Shown here: one piece after another, positions 16,843-26,214 of the stretch
Numbering within the stretch: the stretch's first letter is position 1
Layout of the letters: each line of letters opens with the position of its first letter
NCBI RefSeq assembly: GCF_003363715.1
Contig: NZ_QREV01000002.1
Coordinates: 62,001 to 126,000, forward strand
From: Parabacteroides acidifaciens
Lineage (GTDB): Bacteria > Bacteroidota > Bacteroidia > Bacteroidales > Tannerellaceae
DNA: 64,000 nt
Reading direction: 5' to 3'
The notes under the pieces: model-generated
Databases searched by the model: none
The model's input: only the letters and a program-made list of their open reading frames with translations
Told to the model about the DNA's origin: nothing
Program-made: the position numbers and the translations under genes

Positions 16843-18104
16843 GTACGTGTGGAGCTCTTATAGGGCTATTACTTTGTATCGTATTGATCATACGAAAGGC
16901 GTCGCCCGTTTACAGTATGATAATAGGCGCCCTGGTCGGAGGTTTAATTGGTGGTCTGGGATTGACCACAACCGTTACATCCATGGTTTCCGGTATTCAG
17001 GCTCTTGTCCCGGCAATCATACGTATATTGACCGCGGGAGTTTTGTCGGGAATACTGATCCGGACTGGGGCTGCGGCATCAATTTCTCAAACAATTGTCA
17101 GGCGTTTGGGAGTGAAACATGTTTTCTTCTCTCTGGCTTTCTCGACAATGTTGTTAACGGCTATCGGGGTGTTTGTGGATGTGGCTGTCATTACGGTTGC
17201 TCCTGTGGCCCTGACGATTGCAAACCGTCATTCAATCTCACGTCTGAAATTGCTGTTGGCAATGATTGGCGGTGCTAAATGTGGAAATATTATTTCTCCA
17301 AATCCTAATACGCTTATTGCAGCTGAGAATTTTAACGTACCGCTGTCTTCTGTCATGGCTGCCAATGTTGTGCCGGCATTGATAGGTTTTGTTATAACAG
17401 TTTGGGTGATTGTACGGCTGTTCCCCGACAAATATTCATCCAAAATAGAAGTGGAAGACTCAGGCTCGAACGAATCGAATGAAGACCTCCCGCCGTTTTG
17501 GGCAAGTATGACAGCTCCTGTTGTGACAGTTCTTTTGTTGGCTTTGCGTCCGTTGGTTGATATAACAATAGATCCGTTAATCGCTTTGCCGTTGGGCGGT
17601 TTTGCGGGGATGGTCGCGATGAAGCGCTGGAGCGTATTAGGGGACAGTTTGGAATATGGTCTTGGAAAAATGTCCTCGGTTGCGATTTTATTGGTAGGCA
17701 CCGGGACGATAGCCGGAATTATCAAAGCTTCAGATCTGAACTCGGACTTGCTCGCGTTGCTGGGTAGTTGGCATATCAGCGATTTTATGATTGCCCCAGT
17801 CGCTGGCGTTTTGATGTCTGCCGCTACTGCTTCTACAACAGCGGGAGCAACAATCGCTTCTTCCTCTTTTTCAACTGCGATACTGAACTCCGGCTTGTCC
17901 GGCGTTTGGGGAGCTGCGATGGTTAATGCAAGTGCGACGGTTTTGGATCATCTGCCACACGGATCGTTTTTCCATGCAACAGGCGGGTGTGTCGAAGTTC
18001 CGATCGCTCAACGGTTACGGTTGATTCTTTATGAGACATGGGTTGGTTTGACGCTGACTGTCTCTTCTATTGGTTGTTGTAAGCTGTGGATTTGGCTGAT
18101 GTGA
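16839..18104 (+). CDS. GntP-family permease (gluconate/organic acid:H+ symporter type)
   Basis: A 421-residue polytopic membrane protein. The ATG at 16839 lies in an ATGA overlap with the preceding stop, and the protein starts directly with a hydrophobic helix (GALIGLLLCIVLIIRKASP). GntP hallmarks are present: ILTAGVLSGILIRTGAA, KCGNIISPNPNTLIAAENF (about 140-160) and a C-terminal SGVWGAAMVNASATVLDHLPHGSFFHATGG. The family moves gluconate, glycerate or other small carboxylates by proton symport. The specific substrate is unknown; coupling to an exported serine hydrolase suggests a released carboxylate. Confidence 0.88.
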   Translation: MSTCGALIGLLLCIVLIIRKASPVYSMIIGALVGGLIGGLGLTTTVTSMVSGIQALVPAIIRILTAGVLSGILIRTGAAASISQTIVRRLGVKHVFFSLAFSTMLLTAIGVFVDVAVITVAPVALTIANRHSISRLKLLLAMIGGAKCGNIISPNPNTLIAAENFNVPLSSVMAANVVPALIGFVITVWVIVRLFPDKYSSKIEVEDSGSNESNEDLPPFWASMTAPVVTVLLLALRPLVDITIDPLIALPLGGFAGMVAMKRWSVLGDSLEYGLGKMSSVAILLVGTGTIAGIIKASDLNSDLLALLGSWHISDFMIAPVAGVLMSAATASTTAGATIASSSFSTAILNSGLSGVWGAAMVNASATVLDHLPHGSFFHATGGCVEVPIAQRLRLILYETWVGLTLTVSSIGCCKLWIWLM

Positions 18105-18136
18105 TTAAAAAGACCGGCATTTGTTTGCAGAATAAA

Positions 18137-18144
18137 AAAAAGTA
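18137..18144 (+). promoter_or_regulatory. -7 promoter box of the ribosomal protein operon
   Basis: TACCTTTG matches TAnnTTTG and lies 53 bp upstream of rpsF, leaving a leader of roughly 45 nt. TTTG words occur nearby but at shorter spacing than usual for a -33 box. Confidence 0.5.
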
Positions 18145-18197
18145 TCTACCTTTGCACCGCAAAAATTATTAGTAATAACAATACAAAACAGCGTTTT

Positions 18198-18551
18198 ATG
18201 AACAATTACGAAACCGTTTTCATTTTGACTCCCGTTTTGTCTGACGCACAGATGAAGGAAGCGGTAGAAAAATTCACGAACCTCCTGAAAGAACAGGGTG
18301 CAGAAATCGTGAACGAAGAAAATTGGGGTTTGCGCAAATTAGCTTATCCTATCGACAAGAAAACAACAGGCTTCTACCAGTTGGTTGAATTCAAAGCAAA
18401 TCCTGAAACGATTGCGACTCTGGAAGTTCAGTTCCGTCGTGACGAACGTGTGATTCGCTTCCTGACTTTCCGCCAGGACAAATATGCAGCAGAATATGCC
18501 GCTAAGAGAAGAAGTTTGAAATCATCTAAAGAAACAGTAAAGGAGAATTAA
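18198..18551 (+). CDS. rpsF: 30S ribosomal protein S6
   Basis: A 117-residue protein starting [19 protein letters not shown], the typical S6 opening, with the central [22 protein letters not shown] and the [16 protein letters not shown] strand. It binds S18 in the platform of the small subunit. It is the first gene of rpsF-rpsR-rplI, with rpsR starting two bases after its stop. Confidence 0.98.
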   Translation: MNNYETVFILTPVLSDAQMKEAVEKFTNLLKEQGAEIVNEENWGLRKLAYPIDKKTTGFYQLVEFKANPETIATLEVQFRRDERVIRFLTFRQDKYAAEYAAKRRSLKSSKETVKEN

Positions 18552-18553
18552 TT

Positions 18554-18823
18554 ATGGCAGCAACTCAATCAGAAATCAGATATTTGACTCCGCCTTCAGT
18601 AGACGTTAAAAAGAAAAAATATTGCCGTTTCAAAAAGAACGGTATCAAGTATATCGATTACAAAGATCCTGAATTCTTGAAGAAATTCCTGAACGAACAG
18701 GGTAAGATTCTTCCGCGTCGTATTACTGGTACTTCTTTGAAGTTCCAGCGTCGTATCGCTCAGGCTGTTAAAAGAGCTCGTCACTTGGCGTTGCTTCCTT
18801 ACGTAACCGATTTAATGAAATAA
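18554..18823 (+). CDS. rpsR: 30S ribosomal protein S18
   Basis: An 89-residue basic protein with the S18 core [24 protein letters not shown]-like segment and [19 protein letters not shown] followed by [10 protein letters not shown]. One cysteine remains at about residue 23. It is placed between S6 and L9, a conserved order, with two bases to rpsF and 21 to rplI. Confidence 0.98.
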   Translation: MAATQSEIRYLTPPSVDVKKKKYCRFKKNGIKYIDYKDPEFLKKFLNEQGKILPRRITGTSLKFQRRIAQAVKRARHLALLPYVTDLMK

Positions 18824-18844
18824 TAAAAAGAGAGGAGACAGAAT

Positions 18845-19288
18845 ATGCAAGTTATTTTGAAAGAAGACGTAATCAATTTAGGTTACAAAGACGATATCGT
18901 AACAGTTAAAGACGGTTACGGACGTAACTTTCTAATCCCCACGGGTAAGGCAGTTATCGCATCTGAATCTGCAAAGAAAGTATTGGCTGAAAACTTGAGA
19001 CAGCGTGCTCACAAGTTGGCTAAGATCAAAGAAGATGCTCAGGCTTTGGCTGCAAAGTTGGAAGGCGTAGCGCTGACGATCGGTGCAAAGACAAGTTCAA
19101 CTGGTACAATTTTCGGTTCTGTAACGAACATCCAGGTTGCTGAAGCTTTGGCAAAAGCTGGTTTCGAAGTAGATCGTAAAATTATCTATATCAAAGAATC
19201 TGTTAAGGAAGTAGGTAGTTATAAAGCTATCTTGAAACTTCACAAAGAAGTATCAGTGGAAATTCCTTTTGAAGTAGTTTCAGAGTAA
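18845..19288 (+). CDS. rplI: 50S ribosomal protein L9
   Basis: A 147-residue protein with the L9 N-terminal domain [19 protein letters not shown] and [14 protein letters not shown], the long connecting helix (about 40-75), and the C-terminal domain with [16 protein letters not shown]. It is the last gene of the operon; a strong terminator follows 22 bases after the stop. Confidence 0.98.
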   Translation: MQVILKEDVINLGYKDDIVTVKDGYGRNFLIPTGKAVIASESAKKVLAENLRQRAHKLAKIKEDAQALAAKLEGVALTIGAKTSSTGTIFGSVTNIQVAEALAKAGFEVDRKIIYIKESVKEVGSYKAILKLHKEVSVEIPFEVVSE

Positions 19289-19310
19289 TATAGTCACTGA
19301 ATATAGTAAC

Positions 19311-19347
19311 AAAAAGGGCGATTCATATTGAATTGCCCTTTTTTTAT
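19311..19347 (+). terminator. intrinsic terminator after rplI
   Basis: AAAAAGGGC (19311-19319) pairs with GCCCTTTTT (from 19335), with an inner ATTC/GAAT stem, and a T run follows. It closes the ribosomal protein operon. Confidence 0.85.
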
Positions 19348-19382
19348 TTCAGATCAGCCAAGTTTTACTCATCAAAAAGCAT

Positions 19383-19390
19383 TACATTTG
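19383..19390 (+). promoter_or_regulatory. -7 promoter box of the amidase gene
   Basis: TACATTTG matches TAnnTTTG and lies 26 bp before the GTG start at 19417, which supports that short-leader start. Confidence 0.45.
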
Positions 19391-19416
19391 TCCCAAATTT
19401 GCAAGAAATTTAGAAA

Positions 19417-20619
19417 GTGGCAAAAAGTACTTTTCTATATATCAATTTGGTAATAGCTTTGTTTTTTGTTTTGCCTGTATTGCAGGCTAAGGAAAAAACG
19501 TTTACAGTAGTGATCGACGCCGGACATGGGGGAAAAGACCCTGGAGCACGGGGAACGGTCATTAATGAAAAAGCTATTAACTTGGCTGTCGCTTTAAAGC
19601 TGGGGAGTTTGATATCAGAAAAGCATAGTGATGTGAAAGTTATCTATACGCGCAAGACAGATGTTTTTATAGAGCTGGACGAACGTGCAAATATTGCTAA
19701 CCGGAATAAGGCCGATTTGTTTATTTCCATTCATACGAATGCCGTGAAGCGGGGCAGTTCTGTGTCTGGGACGGAAACATATACGTTAGGTTTGGCACGG
19801 AGTGATGAAAACTTAGAGGTCGCTATGAGGGAAAACTCTGCTATTCTGTTGGAGGATAATTATTTGCAAAAATATGAAGGCTTCGATCCTAAATCTTCCG
19901 AATCGTATATTATTTTCGAATTTATGCAGAATAAACACATGGAGCAAAGTATTAGTCTGGCTTCGGAAGTTCAGAAATGCTTTACTTCAGCAAAGCGTAA
20001 TAATCGTGGTGTGCGACAGGCAGGTTTTCTTGTGTTGCGTAAAACGAGTATGCCGAGTATTCTTGTAGAATTGGGATATATTTCGAATCCGGCGGAAGAG
20101 CGTTTTATGAAGACGAAAGATGGGCAGGATAAGTTGGCTACAGCTATATATAATGCTTTTACGAAATATAAATGGGAATATGATCGTAAGCGTGGGGCAT
20201 TATCGGGAAATACGAGTGCTGCGCCTGTTCTGCAAGTCGTAGATGATCAAGAAAGTGTTGTTACAGCTCCTCCTGGAAGTGAAGAATATATTCGCCAGAA
20301 AAATAAGGCGGAAGAGGTAAAAACTGTTCGTCAATCGAAGTCTGCCACTCCGGAAGCGCAGATGGCTACTCAAGTGAAAAAAGGACAAACTGTCTACAAA
20401 ATACAAATATTGACCTCTGATAAAAAACTTTCTCCCAATTCTAAATTGTTTAAGGGATATAAGAATGTTGATTACTTTGTCGAGAAAGGTATTTATAAAT
20501 ATACGTATGGCGAGACAACTAATTTTGACTCAATTCGTAAGATGCGCCGTCAGGTGGCAAAAGACTTTAAAGATGCTTTTATTGTCGCCTTTAAGGATGG
20601 GAAAAAAGTAAAATATTAG
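19417..20619 (+). CDS. N-acetylmuramoyl-L-alanine amidase (Amidase_3) with C-terminal SPOR-like domain
   Basis: A 400-residue exported zinc amidase that cleaves the peptide from glycan in murein during cell separation. A GTG start gives a signal peptide (about 1-24, ending LQAKE). The catalytic domain (about 28-255) shows the zinc ligands and acid in VVIDAGHGGKDPGARG, the Glu after it (INEKA), FISIHTNAV and ILVELGYISNPAEE. A low-complexity linker (about 260-325) leads to a SPOR-like domain (QTVYKIQILTS to the end), which targets denuded glycan at the septum. The MCE gene follows 33 bases later on the same strand. Confidence 0.9.
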   Translation: MAKSTFLYINLVIALFFVLPVLQAKEKTFTVVIDAGHGGKDPGARGTVINEKAINLAVALKLGSLISEKHSDVKVIYTRKTDVFIELDERANIANRNKADLFISIHTNAVKRGSSVSGTETYTLGLARSDENLEVAMRENSAILLEDNYLQKYEGFDPKSSESYIIFEFMQNKHMEQSISLASEVQKCFTSAKRNNRGVRQAGFLVLRKTSMPSILVELGYISNPAEERFMKTKDGQDKLATAIYNAFTKYKWEYDRKRGALSGNTSAAPVLQVVDDQESVVTAPPGSEEYIRQKNKAEEVKTVRQSKSATPEAQMATQVKKGQTVYKIQILTSDKKLSPNSKLFKGYKNVDYFVEKGIYKYTYGETTNFDSIRKMRRQVAKDFKDAFIVAFKDGKKVKY

Positions 20620-20652
20620 TAGTAATAGGAATTTATATTATATAGAGAAGAA

Positions 20653-21537
20653 ATGAAAAATGTATTCACCAAAGAGGCAAAGATCGGGCTCGTGTCCATA
20701 ATAAGCCTGGCATTGCTGTATTTAGGAATTAATTATTTGAAAGGGATAAATTTGTTTAAACCAACCAATCATTATGTGGTGGCTTGTACGAATGTGAAAG
20801 GAGTGACAATTTCGAGTCCGGTATTTGTAGAAGGTTTCAAGGTGGGATTGGTTCGTGATATTGTCTATGATTATGATGCGACTGATAAGATTTCGATTGA
20901 TATCAGCCTGGAAGATCATATGAAGATTAATAAAGGTAGTTATATCACAATTGTGAATAGTTTTTTGGGTGGAGGTGAATTGCATATCCATTTGAATAAG
21001 TATGTAGATGATTATCTGAAGCCCGGTGCAACCATTGAAGGTCGGATGGAATCGGATATGATGCAGTCTGTGCAGGAAAAGATTTTGCCGCAAGTCGAAC
21101 TGCTTCTTCCTAAGATCGATTCTATCTTAGGTGGATTGCAGACGTTGGTTAATCATCCCGCGCTTGCCCAATCTTTGGATAATATTGAAAAAACGACAAA
21201 TAGCTTAGCTGTTTCCTCCCGTCAGCTTAATCAGATGTTGAGTAAAGATGTGCCGGGTATTATGGGGGATTTGAAAGTGATTACCAGCAATTTTGCGGAT
21301 GTCAGTACAGATTTGAAGAAGTTAGATTTGGCAACGACGGTGAATGCTGTAAATGCGACATTGGATAATGTGGAGCAGATGACACGGAAATTGAACTCAA
21401 AGGATAATAGTATGGGGCTTTTGTTGAATGATCGTGCGCTTTATGATAATCTGAATAGTACGGCGGACAATGCTTCCAAGCTCTTGCTCGATTTGAAGCA
21501 GAATCCTAAAAGATATGTGCATTTCTCTGTATTTTAA
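20653..21537 (+). CDS. MCE-family protein, MlaD-like
   Basis: A 294-residue protein with one N-terminal membrane helix (KIGLVSIISLALLYLGINYL, about 9-28) and an MCE/MlaD domain (about 38-120, FEGFKVGLVRDIVYDYD-like VFVEGFKVGLV core and a GGGELHI segment). A long helical tail follows. MCE proteins form hexameric rings that move phospholipids between membranes with an ABC transporter. The MlaEF partners are not in this window. It probably shares a transcript with the amidase. Confidence 0.88.
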   Translation: MKNVFTKEAKIGLVSIISLALLYLGINYLKGINLFKPTNHYVVACTNVKGVTISSPVFVEGFKVGLVRDIVYDYDATDKISIDISLEDHMKINKGSYITIVNSFLGGGELHIHLNKYVDDYLKPGATIEGRMESDMMQSVQEKILPQVELLLPKIDSILGGLQTLVNHPALAQSLDNIEKTTNSLAVSSRQLNQMLSKDVPGIMGDLKVITSNFADVSTDLKKLDLATTVNAVNATLDNVEQMTRKLNSKDNSMGLLLNDRALYDNLNSTADNASKLLLDLKQNPKRYVHFSVF

Positions 21538-21917
21538 TATTGCATAAGAATTCTTGTGTAAACTGTTTATTTAGAATTATTCCAATTAAACAGAAAAATA
21601 TAAAATACGCTTGACTGACTTGTCTAAGGCTCTTAGATAGAGGTGTGTAACTGAATCGAAAGGCCTTTTTTGATAGCCTTGCCCTCATGTAACAGGATTG
21701 TAAAGAATGCCCATTAATAAAGGATTTTTTATAATGGATGCCTGATAAGTTGTAGATAATCAGATTGTTGTGATTAACTGCTTGACTGTAAACAGTATAT
21801 TAAACAATCAAGAGTTCCAAATAAAAAAGCACTTTTTTTTTCGGAATTAATTTCTAAACTTTGTAGTCGTAAAGTAAAAATTGAAGTTGTAAGTATAGTT
21901 GGGAGAATAAAAAAATC
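21538..21917. other. dnaA upstream intergenic region
   Basis: A 380-base AT-rich gap between the MCE gene and dnaA. An A6/T8 hairpin (about 21822-21840) may be a weak terminator. I found no TTATCCACA-type DnaA box here. A word close to the -7 consensus (AAACTTTG, near 21857) lies about 55 bases before dnaA. No coding frame is supported. Confidence 0.5.
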
Positions 21918-23306
21918 ATGCAAACGGAATATCAAACTTTGTGGAATAAATGCCTCGCTGTCATTAAGGATATCGTTCCTGAGGCCGCTTTTAACACATG
22001 GTTCAAACCTATCATACCATTATCATACGAGGATAATAAATTCACGATTCAGGTACCGAGCCAGTTCTTTTATGAGTATCTGGAAGAAAAGTATGTGAAT
22101 GTATTGAAAGTAACATTGTATCGTGTGATTGGGCAAGGTACGATCTTGAATTATCGTATCAAGGTGGTTGATAAGGTGAAGGATGATGGCATGATTACTT
22201 TACCAACAAGTAATGACGCTCCCCGTACTGCTAAAAAAGGTGCAGAGATCCCTTCTCTGTTTGAATCGAAAGCCCGTCAGGACTGGGATTCGCATTTGAA
22301 CCCCAAATACAACTTCGATAACTATTTTGAGGGAACAAGTAACCGTCTGGTGCGTTCTTCCAGTGAAGCGATCGCACAGGAGCCGGGAAAGACCTTTAAT
22401 CCGATGTTTGTGTTCGGAGCATCTGGTGTAGGAAAGACGCATTTATGTCATGCGATCGGTAATCGCATTCAGGAAATCCATCCGGAGAAAAAAGTACTGT
22501 ATATTTCAGCTCATCTGTTTACTGTTCAGTATACGGAGGCAATCCGGAAGAATACGACGAATGATTTCATGTATTTCTATCAGGGCGTGGATGTGTTGAT
22601 TCTGGATGATATTCAGGAACTGATCGGAAAGGATAAGACGCAGAATACTTTCTTCCATATTTTTAATCACTTGCATTTGTTGGGCAAGCAGTTAATTCTG
22701 ACTTCCGATAAGGCTCCTGTGGATTTGCAGGGGATGGAAGAGCGTTTGATTACCCGTTTGAAATGGGGGTTGACTGCTGAACTGGATCGTCCGGACCTGG
22801 ATTTACGTAAGAAGATTCTGAAAAATAAGATCAGCCACGACGGTGTGGTGATACCGGATGACGTATTCAACTTTATTGCAAGCAATGTTACGGAAAATGT
22901 ACGTGATGTAGAAGGTATCGTTGCTTCTTTACTGGCTTATTCTACAGCATTTAACCGGATGATAGACCTGCCTCTGACTAAACAAGTCGTGAGTCGCGTC
23001 GTAAAGTTGGAAAAGAAGCAAGTGTCTGTTGAATCCATTCAGAATGTAGTATGTAAGTATTATAACCTGGAGTTGGCTGCTATTCAGACAAATTCACGTA
23101 AGCGGGAAATTGTACAGGCTCGTCAGGTTACGATGTATCTGGCAAAGAAATATACCGACAGTTCTTTTTCTCATATTGGGAAGATTGTAGGTAAGCGTGA
23201 TCATGCAACCGTTTTGCATGCCTGTAAAACGGTGAAAGACCAGATTGAAACTAATAAATCTTTCCGCTCTTCCGTAGAGGAGATTGAAGCATTACTCAAG
23301 GCTTGA
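21918..23306 (+). CDS. dnaA: chromosomal replication initiator protein DnaA
   Basis: A 462-residue AAA+ initiator. Domain I (about 1-85) begins MQTEYQTLWNKCLAVI. The ATPase has Walker A GASGVGKTH (about 167-175), Walker B VLILDDIQEL (about 229-238) and sensor I ILTSDKAP. Domain IV carries the DnaA signature KRDHATVLHACKTV (about 435-448), which reads DnaA boxes. It melts the origin and regulates its own gene. It is flanked by AT-rich gaps on both sides, and the downstream gap holds two facing TTATCAACA words. Confidence 0.98.
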   Translation: MQTEYQTLWNKCLAVIKDIVPEAAFNTWFKPIIPLSYEDNKFTIQVPSQFFYEYLEEKYVNVLKVTLYRVIGQGTILNYRIKVVDKVKDDGMITLPTSNDAPRTAKKGAEIPSLFESKARQDWDSHLNPKYNFDNYFEGTSNRLVRSSSEAIAQEPGKTFNPMFVFGASGVGKTHLCHAIGNRIQEIHPEKKVLYISAHLFTVQYTEAIRKNTTNDFMYFYQGVDVLILDDIQELIGKDKTQNTFFHIFNHLHLLGKQLILTSDKAPVDLQGMEERLITRLKWGLTAELDRPDLDLRKKILKNKISHDGVVIPDDVFNFIASNVTENVRDVEGIVASLLAYSTAFNRMIDLPLTKQVVSRVVKLEKKQVSVESIQNVVCKYYNLELAAIQTNSRKREIVQARQVTMYLAKKYTDSSFSHIGKIVGKRDHATVLHACKTVKDQIETNKSFRSSVEEIEALLKA

Positions 23307-23327
23307 TTTTAATAAGATATTTAGGAG

Positions 23328-23358
23328 AAAGGACGCACCGGGTGGCGTCCTTTTTTTT
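23328..23358 (+). terminator. intrinsic terminator after dnaA
   Basis: AAAGGACGC pairs with GCGTCCTTT around an 8-base ACCGGGTG loop, and eight T residues follow. Confidence 0.85.
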
Positions 23359-23430
23359 GTTTTTTAGAAACCTTGTAGTGGAGAGGCTTTTCTTTTTGGA
23401 AAACTTTTTGTTTGGAGGTGAGATGTAAGA

Positions 23431-23478
23431 TGTTGATAAATAATGGTGTTTATGTGTGAAGTTGGAAACTTATCAACA
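23431..23478. promoter_or_regulatory. pair of facing DnaA-box-like 9-mers
   Basis: TGTTGATAA (23431-23439, minus-strand TTATCAACA) and TTATCAACA (23470-23478) differ by one base from the TTATCCACA box. They sit in an AT-rich gap just downstream of dnaA. They could belong to an origin or to DnaA-regulated control of the reductase gene. Confidence 0.35.
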
Positions 23479-23558
23479 AAATGTATTTTATTTATTGAAT
23501 AATTTGGTCAATCCGTAAACTATGCTTAAACTTGCACATCTTTAAACTTAAAACAATC

Positions 23559-26102
23559 GTGAATCGTAAAACTTACACCTTCGATGAAGCGTTTAAAGCT
23601 TCGCTTGGCTACTTCACGGGCGACGAATTGGCCGCCAAAGTATGGGTAAATAAGTATGCCTTGAAAGACGCGTTCGGGAATATCTACGAAGAATCTCCCG
23701 CTGACATGCACCATCGTCTGGCAAGTGAAATTGCTCGCGTGGAAAAAAAGTATCCTAATCCGTTGTCGGAAGAGGAACTTTTTAGTCTGTTTGATCATTT
23801 CCGTTACATCGTGCCGCAAGGAAGCCCGATGACGGGAATTGGCAATGACTTCCAAATTGCCTCACTCTCTAACTGCTTTGTAATTGGATTGGACGGAGAA
23901 GCCGATTCCTATGGAGCTATTATCCGGATTGATGAAGAGCAGGTGCAGCTAATGAAGCGTCGCGGCGGTGTAGGTCATGATCTATCGCATGTCCGTCCAA
24001 AGGGATCTCCTGTGAAAAATTCGGCATTAACCTCGACAGGCCTTGTGCCTTTTATGGAACGCTATTCCAACTCGACTCGCGAAGTGGCCCAGGATGGCCG
24101 TCGTGGTGCTTTAATGCTTAGTGTTTCTATCAAGCATCCGGATTCGGAATCGTTTATCGATGCCAAGATGACGGAAGGCAAGGTTACGGGAGCCAATGTG
24201 TCTGTAAAGATTGATGATGAATTTATGCAGGCAGTTGTCAATGGGACACCCTACAAACAGCAGTATCCGATTAATTCGTCTGAACCGACAACCGTAAAAG
24301 AGATCGATGCGGCTGCACTTTGGAAAAAGATTATCCATAATGCCTGGAAATCGGCAGAACCGGGTGTGCTTTTCTGGGATACGATTCTGAGAGAGTCCGT
24401 TCCCGATTCGTATGCAGACCTCGGTTTCCGCACTGTGTCGACAAACCCTTGCGGGGAAATTCCTTTGTGCCCGTACGATAGTTGCCGTCTATTGGCAATC
24501 AACTTATACTCGTATGTGGTGAATCCCTTCACAAAAGATGCTTATTTTGATTTCGATCTGTTCCGCAAGCATGTTGCACTGGCACAGCGTATCATGGACG
24601 ATATTATCGATCTGGAGTCGGAAAAGATTGAAAAGATTCTGGAGAAGATCGATGCCGACCCGGAATCACTGGAAGTGAAGCAGAGCGAACGTCATCTATG
24701 GGAAAAAATTCAGAGAAAAACATTGCAAGGACGTCGTACGGGTGTTGGCATCACAGCTGAAGGCGATATGATTGCCGCTCTGGGATTGCGTTATGGTACG
24801 GAAGAGGCTACAGATTTTGCAGAAGAGGTTCAGAAAACTTTGGCGCTGGCAGCTTATCGTTCTTCTGTGGAAATGGCGAAAGAGCGTGGTGCATTTGAAA
24901 TCTACGATGCCAAACGGGAAGAAAATAATCCGTTTATTAACCGTCTGCGCGAAGCTGATCAGGAACTCTATGATGAAATGGTCAAGTATGGCCGCCGCAA
25001 TATCGCCTGTCTGACGATTGCCCCAACCGGAACAACCAGTCTGATGACACAGACAACCTCCGGTATCGAACCTGTATTCCTGCCGGTTTACCGCCGTCGC
25101 CGTAAGGTCAATCCGAATGATGCGGAAGCCCGTGTCGACTTTGTAGATGAAACGGGTGATGCATTTGAGGAATATATCGTGTTCCATCATAAATTCGTAA
25201 CTTGGATGTTGGCTAACGGTTATTCCGCTTCCAAGAAATATTCACAGGAAGAGGTGGAAGATCTGGTTGCCAAGTCGCCTTACTATAAAGCAACTTCAAA
25301 CGATGTAGACTGGCTGCAAAAAGTACGTATGCAAGGCCGTATCCAGAAATGGGTAGACCATTCCATCAGTGTCACGATCAACCTGCCGTCTGATGTGACG
25401 GAAGAACTGGTTGACACATTGTATGTGGAAGCCTGGAAATGTGGCTGTAAAGGTTGTACGGTTTATCGTGACGGCTCCCGTTCCGGCGTACTGTTGTCTA
25501 CTGATAACAGCAAGAAAAAGAAAGACGACTGTAATTGTATGGAACCGCCTATCATCGTGTCGACCCGTCCACGTGAATTGGAAGCTGATGTGGTGAAATT
25601 CCAGAATAACCGTGAAAAGTGGATCGCATTTGTCGGTTTGCTGAATGGTCGTCCCTACGAAATTTTTACAGGTCTTGCCGATGATGACGAAGGTATCATG
25701 TTGCCGAAGAATGTCTCCAAAGGCAGCATCATTAAGAGCTATGACGAAGATGGCAAGAAGCATTATGACTTCCAGTTCAAAAACAAACGTGGTTATAAGA
25801 TGACAATCGAAGGTTTGGACGGTAAGTTCGACCCTGAATTCTGGAACTACGCAAAACTGATTTCCGGTGTATTGCGTTATGGCATGCCTATCGACCAGGT
25901 AATTAAACTGGTTCAGGGTATGGAGTTGAATAACGAATCCATCAATACCTGGAAGAACGGTGTAGAAAGGGCCTTGAAGAAATACCTGCCTAACGGTATG
26001 GAAGCAAAAGGACAGAAATGCCCGAACTGTGGACAAGAAACACTTGTCTATCAGGAAGGTTGCCTGATCTGTACCAATTGCGGTGCTTCGAGGTGCGGGT
26101 AA
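23559..26102 (+). CDS. nrdJ: adenosylcobalamin-dependent (class II) ribonucleotide reductase
   Basis: About 847 residues; makes deoxyribonucleotides from ribonucleotides with a B12 radical. I chose GTG 23559 (V-NRKTYTFDEAFKASLGYF) because relatives begin with this segment; the frame also allows TTG 23532. Key elements are SLSNCFVIGL (substrate-site Cys), STNPCGEIPLCPYDSC, TGVGITAEGDMIAALG, APTGTTSLMTQTTSGIEP and the CGCKGCTVYRDGSRSGVL segment. The C-terminus has paired CxxC motifs (CPNCGQ and CTNCG, last 30 residues) of the redox-active tail. It is monocistronic, ending at a heptamer inverted repeat. Confidence 0.93.
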   Translation: MNRKTYTFDEAFKASLGYFTGDELAAKVWVNKYALKDAFGNIYEESPADMHHRLASEIARVEKKYPNPLSEEELFSLFDHFRYIVPQGSPMTGIGNDFQIASLSNCFVIGLDGEADSYGAIIRIDEEQVQLMKRRGGVGHDLSHVRPKGSPVKNSALTSTGLVPFMERYSNSTREVAQDGRRGALMLSVSIKHPDSESFIDAKMTEGKVTGANVSVKIDDEFMQAVVNGTPYKQQYPINSSEPTTVKEIDAAALWKKIIHNAWKSAEPGVLFWDTILRESVPDSYADLGFRTVSTNPCGEIPLCPYDSCRLLAINLYSYVVNPFTKDAYFDFDLFRKHVALAQRIMDDIIDLESEKIEKILEKIDADPESLEVKQSERHLWEKIQRKTLQGRRTGVGITAEGDMIAALGLRYGTEEATDFAEEVQKTLALAAYRSSVEMAKERGAFEIYDAKREENNPFINRLREADQELYDEMVKYGRRNIACLTIAPTGTTSLMTQTTSGIEPVFLPVYRRRRKVNPNDAEARVDFVDETGDAFEEYIVFHHKFVTWMLANGYSASKKYSQEEVEDLVAKSPYYKATSNDVDWLQKVRMQGRIQKWVDHSISVTINLPSDVTEELVDTLYVEAWKCGCKGCTVYRDGSRSGVLLSTDNSKKKKDDCNCMEPPIIVSTRPRELEADVVKFQNNREKWIAFVGLLNGRPYEIFTGLADDDEGIMLPKNVSKGSIIKSYDEDGKKHYDFQFKNKRGYKMTIEGLDGKFDPEFWNYAKLISGVLRYGMPIDQVIKLVQGMELNNESINTWKNGVERALKKYLPNGMEAKGQKCPNCGQETLVYQEGCLICTNCGASRCG

Positions 26103-26116
26103 TAAATTAAGTTGTG

Positions 26117-26183
26117 AATTATGAATTATGAGTTGTGGGATACAATTTACAATCCACAATTCATAATTCATAATTCTTTTTGT
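26117..26183. repeat. heptamer-array inverted repeat (AATTATG type), terminator-like
   Basis: Two 23-bp arms (26117-26139 and 26155-26177) built from AATTATG heptamers and a TTGTGG end form a hairpin with one mismatch and a 15-base loop. A T run follows at 26178-26182. It fills the gap between the reductase and glucanotransferase genes and may terminate the former. Confidence 0.75.
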
Positions 26184-26214
26184 ATCTTCGCGTCTGGAAC
26201 TAAATTTAGTACAC

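Noticed and set aside
21538-21917. Canonical oriC with TTATCCACA boxes upstream of dnaA
   Set aside because: No exact or one-mismatch DnaA box cluster was found in this gap; the better candidate words are downstream of dnaA.
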